Source: Ptiloglossa arizonensis (lineage: Eukaryota > Arthropoda > Insecta > Hymenoptera > Colletidae). From it: a stretch of 64,000 nt of DNA. Made by a program: the position numbers and the translations under genes. The notes under the pieces were generated by a model. That model ran no database searches, was not told where the DNA came from, and worked only from the letters and a program-made list of their open reading frames with translations. The stretch spans positions 248,001 through 312,000 of the forward strand of contig NW_027478970.1 of assembly GCF_051014685.1 (NCBI RefSeq), in the 5' to 3' direction. Shown here piece after piece: positions 1-10,502 of this stretch (its first letter is position 1; each line of letters opens with the position of its first letter).

Positions 1-313
1 CGTTCCAGTTATTCGTTTCGAGCATCAGAACTGCGAAAATTTTGAGTTTCTCAACCGTTTCTTACATACAAACTGCCACATCTCGCGAACGGATTGACCA
101 GTCCGCAAAATTTCTGTTGCATCTGAAAGTAGAAACTCGCCCGATTACAACGGTATGCGTACTTTTCCCCTAGGCCGTTCTGGTTATTCGTTTCGAGCAT
201 CAGAATTGCGAAAATTTTGAGTTGCTCAAGCGTTTCTTACCTCCAAACTGCAATATCTCGCGAAAGGATTGACCAATCCGCAAAATTTCTGTTGCATCTG
301 AAGGTAGAAACTC

Positions 314-330
314 GCCCGATTACAACGGTA
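314..330 (-). other. CENP-B-box-like stretch (weak, representative copy)
   Basis: On the minus strand this reads ACCGTTGTAATCGGGC within the 17-base window. It matches 7 of the 9 fixed positions of the mammalian CENP-B box (CG, A and CGGG present, the leading TT absent). By my estimate about 0.5 such matches are expected by chance per monomer on both strands, so this is weak. It recurs in monomers with CCCGATTACAACGGT and is altered where CCCTATTAC, TTTCAACAG or CAACGATA occurs. Confidence 0.25.
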
Positions 331-439
331 TGTGTACTTTTCCCCTAGGCCGTTCTAGTTATTCGTTTCGAGCATCAGAACTGCGAAAATTTTTAGTTTC
401 TCAAGCGTTTCTTACCTCCAAACTGCCATATCTCGCGAA

Positions 440-455
440 CGGATTGACCAATCCG
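440..455. other. 16-bp dyad at monomer positions 90-105 (representative copy)
   Basis: CGGATTG-AC-CAATCCG: two perfect 7-base arms with a 2-base spacer. It recurs in most monomers, next to the TCGCGA palindrome at positions 83-88. Subfamilies with CCAGTCC, CCGATCC, CCTATCC, CCAACCC or CCAAACC break one arm base. GAACAATCC changes only the spacer. A symmetric protein site is possible but unproven. Confidence 0.6.
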
Positions 456-525
456 CAAAATTTCCGTTGCATCTGAAAGTAGAAACTCGCCCGATCACAA
501 CGGTATGAGTAGTTTTCCCCTAGGC

Positions 526-1575
526 CGTTCTAGTTATTCGTCTCGAGCATCAGAACTGCGAAACATTTGAGTTTCTCAAGCGTTTCTTACATCCAAACTG
601 CCATATCTCGCGAACGGATTGACCAATCCGCAAAATTTCTGTTGCATCTGAAAGTAGAAACCCGCCCGATTACAACGGTATGTGTAGTCTTCCCCTAGGC
701 CGTTCTAGTTATTCGTCTCGAGCATCAGAACTGCGAAACTTTTGACTTTCTCAAGCGTTTCTTACCTCCAAACTGCCATATCTCGCGAACGGATTGACCA
801 ATCCGCAAAATTTCTGTTGCATCTGAAAGTAGAAACCCGCCCGATTACAACGGTGTGTGTAGTCTTCCCCTAGGCCGTTCTAGTTATTCGTCTCGAGCAT
901 CAGAACTGCGAAACATTTGAGTTTCTCAAGCGTTTCTTACCTCCAAACTGCCATATCTCGCGAACGGATTGACCAATCCGCAAAATTTCTGTTGCATCTG
1001 AAAGTAGAAACCCGCCCGATAACAACGGTATGTGTAGTCTTCCCCTAGGCCGTTCTAGTTATTCGTCTCGAGCATCAGAACTGCGAAACTTTTGAGTTTC
1101 TCAAGCGTTTCTTACCTCCAAACTGCCATATCTCGCGAACGGATTGACAAATCCGCAAAATTTCTGTTGCATCTGAAAGTAGAAACCCGCCCGATTACAA
1201 CGGTATGTGTAGTCTTCCCCTAGGCGGTTCTATTTATTCGTCCCGAGCATCAGAACTGCGAAAATTTTGAGTTTCTCATGCGTTTCTTACCTCCAAACTG
1301 CCATATCTCGCGAACGAATTGACCAATCCGCAAAATTCATGTTGCATCTGAAAGTAGAAACTCGCCCGATTACAACGATATGCCTACTTTTTCCCTAGGC
1401 CGTTCTAGTTATTCGTTTCGAGCATCAGAACTGCGAAAATTTTGATTTTCTCAAGCGTTTCTTACATCCAAACTGCCATATCTCGCGAACGGATTGACCA
1501 ATCCGCAAAATTTCTGTTGCATCTGAAAGTAGAAACCCGCCCGATTACAACGGTGTGTGTAGTATTCCCCTAGGC
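526..1575 (+). repeat. 6-mer higher-order repeat (1050 bp), copy 1
   Basis: Six distinguishable monomers. (1) GAAACATTTG with TTACATCC. (2) GACTTTCTC with GGTGTGTGTAG. (3) GAAACATTTG with CCCGATAAC. (4) GAAACTTTTG with TTGACAAATCC. (5) GGTTCTATTT, CTCATGCG and AAATTCATG. (6) GATTTTCTC with GTAGTATTCC. Read line against line with 1576-2625, I saw no difference in 1050 bases. Confidence 0.93.
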
Positions 1576-2625
1576 CGTTCTAGTTATTCGTCTCGAGCAT
1601 CAGAACTGCGAAACATTTGAGTTTCTCAAGCGTTTCTTACATCCAAACTGCCATATCTCGCGAACGGATTGACCAATCCGCAAAATTTCTGTTGCATCTG
1701 AAAGTAGAAACCCGCCCGATTACAACGGTATGTGTAGTCTTCCCCTAGGCCGTTCTAGTTATTCGTCTCGAGCATCAGAACTGCGAAACTTTTGACTTTC
1801 TCAAGCGTTTCTTACCTCCAAACTGCCATATCTCGCGAACGGATTGACCAATCCGCAAAATTTCTGTTGCATCTGAAAGTAGAAACCCGCCCGATTACAA
1901 CGGTGTGTGTAGTCTTCCCCTAGGCCGTTCTAGTTATTCGTCTCGAGCATCAGAACTGCGAAACATTTGAGTTTCTCAAGCGTTTCTTACCTCCAAACTG
2001 CCATATCTCGCGAACGGATTGACCAATCCGCAAAATTTCTGTTGCATCTGAAAGTAGAAACCCGCCCGATAACAACGGTATGTGTAGTCTTCCCCTAGGC
2101 CGTTCTAGTTATTCGTCTCGAGCATCAGAACTGCGAAACTTTTGAGTTTCTCAAGCGTTTCTTACCTCCAAACTGCCATATCTCGCGAACGGATTGACAA
2201 ATCCGCAAAATTTCTGTTGCATCTGAAAGTAGAAACCCGCCCGATTACAACGGTATGTGTAGTCTTCCCCTAGGCGGTTCTATTTATTCGTCCCGAGCAT
2301 CAGAACTGCGAAAATTTTGAGTTTCTCATGCGTTTCTTACCTCCAAACTGCCATATCTCGCGAACGAATTGACCAATCCGCAAAATTCATGTTGCATCTG
2401 AAAGTAGAAACTCGCCCGATTACAACGATATGCCTACTTTTTCCCTAGGCCGTTCTAGTTATTCGTTTCGAGCATCAGAACTGCGAAAATTTTGATTTTC
2501 TCAAGCGTTTCTTACATCCAAACTGCCATATCTCGCGAACGGATTGACCAATCCGCAAAATTTCTGTTGCATCTGAAAGTAGAAACCCGCCCGATTACAA
2601 CGGTGTGTGTAGTATTCCCCTAGGC
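1576..2625 (+). repeat. 6-mer higher-order repeat (1050 bp), copy 2
   Basis: Same six monomers in the same order as 526-1575, with no difference seen. The match continues into the next monomer to about 2735, so the exchange point lies inside a monomer, not at its edge. Confidence 0.93.
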
Positions 2626-2975
2626 CGTTCTAGTTATTCGTCTCGAGCATCAGAACTGCGAAACATTTGAGTTTCTCAAGCGTTTCTTACATCCAAACTG
2701 CCATATCTCGCGAACGGATTGACCAATCCGCAAAATTCATGTTGCATCTGAAAGTAGAAACTCGCCCGATTACAACGGTATGTGTACTTTTCCCCTAGGC
2801 CGTTCTAGTTATTCGTTTCGAGCATCAGAACTGCGAAAATTTTTAGTTTCTCAAGCGTTTCTTACCTCCAAACTGCCATATCTCGCGAACGGATTGACCA
2901 ATCCGCAAAATTTCCGTTGCATCTGAAAGTAGAAACTCGCCCGATCACAACGGTATGAGTAGTTTTCCCCTAGGC

Positions 2976-4025
2976 CGTTCTAGTTATTCGTCTCGAGCAT
3001 CAGAACTGCGAAACATTTGAGTTTCTCAAGCGTTTCTTACATCCAAACTGCCATATCTCGCGAACGGATTGACCAATCCGCAAAATTTCTGTTGCATCTG
3101 AAAGTAGAAACCCGCCCGATTACAACGGTATGTGTAGTCTTCCCCTAGGCCGTTCTAGTTATTCGTCTCGAGCATCAGAACTGCGAAACTTTTGACTTTC
3201 TCAAGCGTTTCTTACCTCCAAACTGCCATATCTCGCGAACGGATTGACCAATCCGCAAAATTTCTGTTGCATCTGAAAGTAGAAACCCGCCCGATTACAA
3301 CGGTGTGTGTAGTCTTCCCCTAGGCCGTTCTAGTTATTCGTCTCGAGCATCAGAACTGCGAAACATTTGAGTTTCTCAAGCGTTTCTTACCTCCAAACTG
3401 CCATATCTCGCGAACGGATTGACCAATCCGCAAAATTTCTGTTGCATCTGAAAGTAGAAACCCGCCCGATAACAACGGTATGTGTAGTCTTCCCCTAGGC
3501 CGTTCTAGTTATTCGTCTCGAGCATCAGAACTGCGAAACTTTTGAGTTTCTCAAGCGTTTCTTACCTCCAAACTGCCATATCTCGCGAACGGATTGACAA
3601 ATCCGCAAAATTTCTGTTGCATCTGAAAGTAGAAACCCGCCCGATTACAACGGTATGTGTAGTCTTCCCCTAGGCGGTTCTATTTATTCGTCCCGAGCAT
3701 CAGAACTGCGAAAATTTTGAGTTTCTCATGCGTTTCTTACCTCCAAACTGCCATATCTCGCGAACGAATTGACCAATCCGCAAAATTCATGTTGCATCTG
3801 AAAGTAGAAACTCGCCCGATTACAACGATATGCCTACTTTTTCCCTAGGCCGTTCTAGTTATTCGTTTCGAGCATCAGAACTGCGAAAATTTTGATTTTC
3901 TCAAGCGTTTCTTACATCCAAACTGCCATATCTCGCGAACGGATTGACCAATCCGCAAAATTTCTGTTGCATCTGAAAGTAGAAACCCGCCCGATTACAA
4001 CGGTGTGTGTAGTATTCCCCTAGGC
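2976..4025 (+). repeat. 6-mer higher-order repeat (1050 bp), copy 3
   Basis: Same six-monomer order as copy 1, at offset 2450, within the second 14-mer. Confidence 0.92.
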
Positions 4026-5075
4026 CGTTCTAGTTATTCGTCTCGAGCATCAGAACTGCGAAACATTTGAGTTTCTCAAGCGTTTCTTACATCCAAACTG
4101 CCATATCTCGCGAACGGATTGACCAATCCGCAAAATTTCTGTTGCATCTGAAAGTAGAAACCCGCCCGATTACAACGGTATGTGTAGTCTTCCCCTAGGC
4201 CGTTCTAGTTATTCGTCTCGAGCATCAGAACTGCGAAACTTTTGACTTTCTCAAGCGTTTCTTACCTCCAAACTGCCATATCTCGCGAACGGATTGACCA
4301 ATCCGCAAAATTTCTGTTGCATCTGAAAGTAGAAACCCGCCCGATTACAACGGTGTGTGTAGTCTTCCCCTAGGCCGTTCTAGTTATTCGTCTCGAGCAT
4401 CAGAACTGCGAAACATTTGAGTTTCTCAAGCGTTTCTTACCTCCAAACTGCCATATCTCGCGAACGGATTGACCAATCCGCAAAATTTCTGTTGCATCTG
4501 AAAGTAGAAACCCGCCCGATAACAACGGTATGTGTAGTCTTCCCCTAGGCCGTTCTAGTTATTCGTCTCGAGCATCAGAACTGCGAAACTTTTGAGTTTC
4601 TCAAGCGTTTCTTACCTCCAAACTGCCATATCTCGCGAACGGATTGACAAATCCGCAAAATTTCTGTTGCATCTGAAAGTAGAAACCCGCCCGATTACAA
4701 CGGTATGTGTAGTCTTCCCCTAGGCGGTTCTATTTATTCGTCCCGAGCATCAGAACTGCGAAAATTTTGAGTTTCTCATGCGTTTCTTACCTCCAAACTG
4801 CCATATCTCGCGAACGAATTGACCAATCCGCAAAATTCATGTTGCATCTGAAAGTAGAAACTCGCCCGATTACAACGATATGCCTACTTTTTCCCTAGGC
4901 CGTTCTAGTTATTCGTTTCGAGCATCAGAACTGCGAAAATTTTGATTTTCTCAAGCGTTTCTTACATCCAAACTGCCATATCTCGCGAACGGATTGACCA
5001 ATCCGCAAAATTTCTGTTGCATCTGAAAGTAGAAACCCGCCCGATTACAACGGTGTGTGTAGTATTCCCCTAGGC
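4026..5075 (+). repeat. 6-mer higher-order repeat (1050 bp), copy 4
   Basis: Same order again, directly after copy 3. It is followed by the CAAAATTCATG-type monomer at 5076, as copy 2 is followed by 2626. Confidence 0.92.
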
Positions 5076-5250
5076 CGTTCTAGTTATTCGTCTCGAGCAT
5101 CAGAACTGCGAAACATTTGAGTTTCTCAAGCGTTTCTTACATCCAAACTGCCATATCTCGCGAACGGATTGACCAATCCGCAAAATTCATGTTGCATCTG
5201 AAAGTAGAAACTCGCCCGATTACAACGATATGCGTACTTTTTCCCTAGGC

Positions 5251-5426
5251 CGTTCTAGTTGTTCGGCTTCGAGCATCAGAACTGCGAAAATTTTGAGTTT
5301 CTCAAGCGTTTCTTACCTCCAAACTGTCATATCTCGCGAACGAATCGACCAATTCGCAAAATTTCTGTTGCATCTGAAAGTAGAAGCTCGCCCGATCACA
5401 ACGGTATGAGTACTTTTCCCCTTGGC
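5251..5426 (+). repeat. 176-bp monomer with one-base insertion (GTTCGGCTTCG)
   Basis: Reads GTTCGGCTTCGAGC where neighbours read ATTCGTTTCGAGC, a gain of one base plus substitutions. Its 3' half (ACTGTCAT, CGAATCGACCAATTCG, GAAGCTCGCC, CCCCTTGGCC) is B-type and matches the monomers at 13477 and 19252. It is therefore a composite sitting inside the A domain. Confidence 0.9.
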
Positions 5427-7527
5427 CGTTCTAGTTATTCGTTTCGAGCATCAGAACTGTGAACATTTTTAGTTTCTCAACCGTTTCTTACCTCCAAACT
5501 GCCATATCTCGCGAACGGATTGACCAATCCGCAAAATTTCTGTTGCATCTGAAAGTAGAAACCCGCCCGATTACAACGGTGTGTGTAGTCTTCCCCTAGG
5601 CCGTTCTAGTTATTCGTCTCGAGCATCAGAACTGCGAAACATTTGAGTTTCTCAAGCGTTTCTTACCTCCAAACTGCCATATCTCGCGAACGGATTGACC
5701 AATCCGCAAAATTTCTGTTGCATCTGAAAGTAGAAACCCGCCCGATTACAACGGTATGTGTAGTCTTCCCCTAGGCCGTTCTACTTATTCGTCTCGAGCA
5801 TCAGAACTGCGAAAATTTTGAGTTTCTCAAGCGTTTCTTACCTCCAAACTGCCATATCTCGCGAACGGATTGACCAATCCGCAAAATTCATGTTGCATCT
5901 GAAAGTAGAAACTCGCCCGATTACAACGATATGCGTACTTTTTCCCTAGGCCGTTCTAGTTATTCGTTTCGAGCATCAGAACTGCGAAAATTTTGAGTTT
6001 CTCAAGCGTTTCTTACATCTAAACTGCCATATCTCGCGAACGGATTGACCAATCCGCAAAATTTCTGTTGCATCTGAAAGTAGAAACCCGCCCGATTACA
6101 ACGGTGTGTGTAGTCTTCCCCTAGGCCGTTCTAGTTATTCGTCTCGAGCATCAGAACTGCGAAACATTTGAGTTTCTCAAGCGTTTCTTACCTCCAAACT
6201 GCCATATCTCGCGAACGGATTGACCAATCCGCAAAATTTCTGTTGCATCTGAAAGTAGAAACCCGCCCGATTACAACGGTATGTGTAGTCTTCCCCTAGG
6301 CCGTTCTAGTTATTCGTCTCGAGCATCAGAACTGCGAAACTTTTGAGTTTCTCAAGCGTTTCTTACCTCCAAACTGCCATATCTAGCAAACGGATTGACC
6401 AATCCGCAAAGTTTCTGTTGCATCTGAAAGTAGAAATTCGCCCGATCACAACGGTACGAGTACTTTTCCCCTAGGCCGTTCTAGTTATGCTTGTCGAGCA
6501 TCAGAACTGTGAACATTTTGAGTTTCTCAAGCGTTTCTTACCTCCAAACTGCCATATCTCGCGAACGGATTGACCAATCCGCAAAATTCATGTTGCATCT
6601 GAAAGTAGAAACCCGCCCGATAACAACGGTATGTGTAGTCTTCCCCTAGGCCGTTCTAGTTATTTGTCTCGAGCATCAGAACTGCGAAAGTTTTGAGTTT
6701 CTCAAGCGTTTCTTACCTCCAAACTGCCATATCTCGCGAACGGATTGACCAATCCGCAAAATTCATGTTGCATCTGAAAGTAGAAACTCGCCCGATTACA
6801 ACGATATGCGTACTTTTTCCCTAGGCCGTTGTAGTTGTTCGGCTTCGAGCATCAGAACTGCGAAAATTTTGAGTTTCTCAAGCGTTTCTTACCCCCAAAC
6901 TGCCATATCTCGCGAACGGATTGACCAATCCGCAAAATTTCTGTTGCATCTGAAAGTAGAAACCCGCCCGATTACAACGGTGTGTGTAGTCTTCCCCTAG
7001 GCCGATCTAGTTATTCGTCTCGAGCATCAGAACTGCGAAACATTTGAGTTTTTCAAGCGTTTCTTACCTCCAAACTGCCATATCTCGCGAACGGATTGAC
7101 CAATCCGCAAAATTTCTGTTGCATCTGAAAGTAGAAACCCGCCCGATTACAACGGTATGTGTAGTCTTCCCCTAGGCCGTTCTAGTTATTCGTCTCGAGC
7201 ATCAGAACTGCGAAAATTTTGAGTTTCTCAAGCGTTTCTTACTTCCAAACTGCCATATCTCGCGAACGGATTGACCAATCCGCAAAATTCATGTTGCATC
7301 TGAAAGTAGAAACTCGCCCGATTACAACGATATGCGTACTTTTTCCCTAGGCCGTTCTAGTTATTCGTTTCGAGCATCAGAACTGCGAAAATTTTGAGTT
7401 TCTCAAGCGTTTCTTACCTCCAAACTGCCATATCTCGCGAACGGATTGACCAATCCGCAAAATTTCTGTTGCATCTGAAAGTAGAAACCCGCCCGATTAC
7501 AACGGTGTGTGTAGTCTTCCCCTAGGC
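5427..7527 (+). repeat. Mosaic A/B stretch between higher-order blocks
   Basis: Twelve monomers without a clean higher-order period. A-type pairs (GTGTGTGTAGTC then GTATGTGTAGTC) recur at 5427-5776, 5952-6301 and 6827-7177, separated by GATATGCGTACTTTTT monomers and by a TTATGCTTGTCGAGC monomer at 6477. No unique sequence is present. Confidence 0.8.
6827..7002 (+). repeat. 176-bp monomer, second GTTCGGCTTCG copy
   Basis: Carries the same one-base gain as the monomer at 5251, nine monomers away, plus CGTTGTAG at its start and TTACCCCC. Its 3' half is A-type (AACCCGCCC, GTGTGTGTAGTC), unlike the 5251 copy. The 5' half must have been shared by duplication or conversion. Confidence 0.88.
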
Positions 7528-8577
7528 CGTTCTAGTTATTCGTCTCGAGCATCAGAACTGCGAAACATTTGAGTTTCTCAAGCGTTTCTTACCTCCAAAC
7601 TGCCATATCTCGCGAACGGATTGACCAATCCGCAAAATTTCTGTTGCATCTGAAAGTAGAAATTCGCCCGATCACAACGGTATGAGTACTTTTCCCCTAG
7701 GCCGTTCTAGTTATGCTTGTCGAGCATCAGAACTGTGAAAATTTTGAGTTTCTCAACCGTTTCTTACCTCCAAACTGCCATATCTCGCGAACGGATTGAC
7801 CGATCCGCAAAGTTTCTGTTGCATCTGAAAGTAGAAACTCGCCCGATTACAACGGTATGTGTACTTTTCCCCTAGGCCGTTCCAGTTATTCGTTTCGAGC
7901 ATCAGAACTGCGAAAATTTTGAGTTTCTCAACCGTTTCTTACATACAAACTGCCACATCTCGCGAACGGATTGACCAGTCCGCAAAATTTCTGTTGCATC
8001 TGAAAGTAGAAACTCGCCCGATTACAACGGTATGCGTACTTTTCCCCTAGGCCGTTCTGGTTATTCGTTTCGAGCATCAGAATTGCGAAAATTTTGAGTT
8101 GCTCAAGCGTTTCTTACCTCCAAACTGCAATATCTCGCGAAAGGATTGACCAATCCGCAAAATTTCTGTTGCATCTGAAGGTAGAAACTCGCCCGATTAC
8201 AACGGTATGTGTACTTTTCCCCTAGGCCGTTCTAGTTATTCGTTTCGAGCATCAGAACTGCGAAAATTTTTAGTTTCTCAAGCGTTTCTTACCTCCAAAC
8301 TGCCATATCTCGCGAACGGATTGACCAATCCGCAAAATTTCCGTTGCATCTGAAAGTAGAAACTCGCCCGATCACAACGGTATGAGTAGTTTTCCCCTAG
8401 GCCGTTCTAGTTATTCGTCTCGAGCATCAGAACTGCGAAACATTTGAGTTTCTCAAGCGTTTCTTACATCCAAACTGCCATATCTCGCGAACGGATTGAC
8501 CAATCCGCAAAATTTCTGTTGCATCTGAAAGTAGAAACCCGCCCGATTACAACGGTGTGTGTAGTCTTCCCCTAGGC
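7528..8577 (+). repeat. Second type of 6-mer (1050 bp), copy 1
   Basis: Monomer order: GAAACATTTG with AAATTCGCCCGATCAC (7528), TTATGCTTGTCGAGC with GACCGATCCGCAAAG (7703), CGTTCCAG (7878), CGTTCTGG with AATTGCG (8053), TTTTTAG with TTTCCGTTGC (8228), GAAACATTTG with TTACATCC (8403). The same order follows in 8578-9627. Confidence 0.88.
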
Positions 8578-9627
8578 CGTTCTAGTTATTCGTCTCGAGC
8601 ATCAGAACTGCGAAACATTTGAGTTTCTCAAGCGTTTCTTACCTCCAAACTGCCATATCTCGCGAACGGATTGACCAATCCGCAAAATTTCTGTTGCATC
8701 TGAAAGTAGAAATTCGCCCGATCACAACGGTATGAGTACTTTTCCCCTAGGCCGTTCTAGTTATGCTTGTCGAGCATCAGAACTGTGAAAATTTTGAGTT
8801 TCTCAACCGTTTCTTACCTCCAAACTGCCATATCTCGCGAACGGATTGACCGATCCGCAAAGTTTCTGTTGCATCTGAAAGTAGAAACTCGCCCGATTAC
8901 AACGGTATGTGTACTTTTCCCCTTGGCCGTTCCAGTTATTCGTTTCGAGCATCAGAACTGCGAAAATTTTGAGTTTCTCAACCGTTTCTTACATACAAAC
9001 TGCCACATCTCTCGAACGGATTGACCAGTCCGCAAAATTTCTGTTGCATCTGAAAGTAGAAACTCGCCCGATTACAACGGTATGCGTACTTTTCCCCTAG
9101 GCCGTTCTGGTTATTCGTTTCGAGCATCAGAATTGCGAAAATTTTGAGTTGCTCAAGCGTTTCTTACCTCCAAACTGCAATATCTCGCGAAAGGATTGAC
9201 CAATCCGCAAAATTTCTGTTGCATCTGAAGGTAGAAACTCGCCCGATTACAACGGTATGTGTACTTTTCCCCTAGGCCGTTCTAGTTATTCGTTTCGAGC
9301 ATCAGAACTGCGAAAATTTTTAGTTTCTCAAGCGTTTCTTACCTCCAAACTGCCATATCTCGCGAACGGATTGACCAATCCGCAAAATTTCCGTTGCATC
9401 TGAAAGTAGAAACTCGCCCGATCACAACGGTATGAGTAGTTTTCCCCTAGGCCGTTCTAGTTATTCGTCTCGAGCATCAGAACTGCGAAACATTTGAGTT
9501 TCTCAAGCGTTTCTTACATCCAAACTGCCATATCTCGCGAACGGATTGACCAATCCGCAAAATTTCTGTTGCATCTGAAAGTAGAAACCCGCCCGATTAC
9601 AACGGTATGTGTAGTCTTCCCCTAGGC
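8578..9627 (+). repeat. Second type of 6-mer (1050 bp), copy 2
   Basis: Tandem copy of 7528-8577. Differences seen are CCCTTGGCC at 8924 (T for A), T at 9012, and GGTATG instead of GGTGTG near 9606. From there it continues as the first-type 6-mer. The 5' start of the window (1-700) has the same monomers as 8928-9627. Confidence 0.88.
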
Positions 9628-10502
9628 CGTTCTAGTTATTCGTCTCGAGCATCAGAACTGCGAAACTTTTGACTTTCTCAAGCGTTTCTTACCTCCAAAC
9701 TGCCATATCTCGCGAACGGATTGACCAATCCGCAAAATTTCTGTTGCATCTGAAAGTAGAAACCCGCCCGATTACAACGGTGTGTGTAGTCTTCCCCTAG
9801 GCCGTTCTAGTTATTCGTCTCGAGCATCAGAACTGCGAAACATTTGAGTTTCTCAAGCGTTTCTTACCTCCAAACTGCCATATCTCGCGAACGGATTGAC
9901 CAATCCGCAAAATTTCTGTTGCATCTGAAAGTAGAAACCCGCCCGATAACAACGGTATGTGTAGTCTTCCCCTAGGCCGTTCTAGTTATTCGTCTCGAGC
10001 ATCAGAACTGCGAAACTTTTGAGTTTCTCAAGCGTTTCTTACCTCCAAACTGCCATATCTCGCGAACGGATTGACAAATCCGCAAAATTTCTGTTGCATC
10101 TGAAAGTAGAAACCCGCCCGATTACAACGGTATGTGTAGTCTTCCCCTAGGCGGTTCTATTTATTCGTCCCGAGCATCAGAACTGCGAAAATTTTGAGTT
10201 TCTCATGCGTTTCTTACCTCCAAACTGCCATATCTCGCGAACGAATTGACCAATCCGCAAAATTCATGTTGCATCTGAAAGTAGAAACTCGCCCGATTAC
10301 AACGATATGCCTACTTTTTCCCTAGGCCGTTCTAGTTATTCGTTTCGAGCATCAGAACTGCGAAAATTTTGATTTTCTCAAGCGTTTCTTACATCCAAAC
10401 TGCCATATCTCGCGAACGGATTGACCAATCCGCAAAATTTCTGTTGCATCTGAAAGTAGAAACCCGCCCGATTACAACGGTGTGTGTAGTATTCCCCTAG
10501 GC
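9453..10502 (+). repeat. 6-mer higher-order repeat (1050 bp), copy 5
   Basis: Counterpart of 526-1575 inside the distant duplication. The diagnostic monomers TTGACAAATCC and CTCATGCG are present in order. Confidence 0.92.

Larger units (their letters stand above)
1..2625 (+). repeat. 15-monomer segmental duplication, copy 1
   Basis: Matches 8928-11552 at a constant offset of 8927 (51 monomers plus the net length change between them). I found only two base differences: 85 G against 9012 T, and 1997 A against 10924 T. It contains three lead monomers (CGTTCCAG, CGTTCTGG and a TTTTTAG type) followed by two 6-mer repeats. The left end is cut by the window, so the duplication may extend further. 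Confidence 0.92.
351..2800 (+). repeat. 14-mer (2450 bp) higher-order unit, copy 1
   Basis: One TTTTTAG-type monomer, then two 6-mers (526-1575, 1576-2625) and a hybrid monomer at 2626 that carries CAAAATTCATG. The same order follows at once in 2801-5250, offset 2450. The shared stretch begins in the last part of the monomer at 176 and runs to about 5227 in copy 2. Confidence 0.88.
2801..5250 (+). repeat. 14-mer (2450 bp) higher-order unit, copy 2
   Basis: Tandem copy of 351-2800. It differs mainly in the last monomer (5076), which ends in GATATGCGTACTTTTT rather than GGTATGTGTACTTTTC. That tail leads into the 176-bp monomer at 5251. Confidence 0.88.

Noticed and set aside
11..25. Pol III B-box-like TTCGAGC in each monomer
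   Set aside because: Only part of the B box agrees. I see no A box at proper spacing, no T-run terminator and no cloverleaf, and A-type monomers alter the core to CTCGAG.
7859..8050. Recurrent 63-codon plus-strand ORFs (also 34109, 36034, 49335 and many others)
   Set aside because: They begin at the ATG in GGTATG and stop at the TAG of CCCTAG one monomer later (192 bases). Their similarity to each other is simply that of the monomers. 175 is not a multiple of 3, so no frame can continue through the array.
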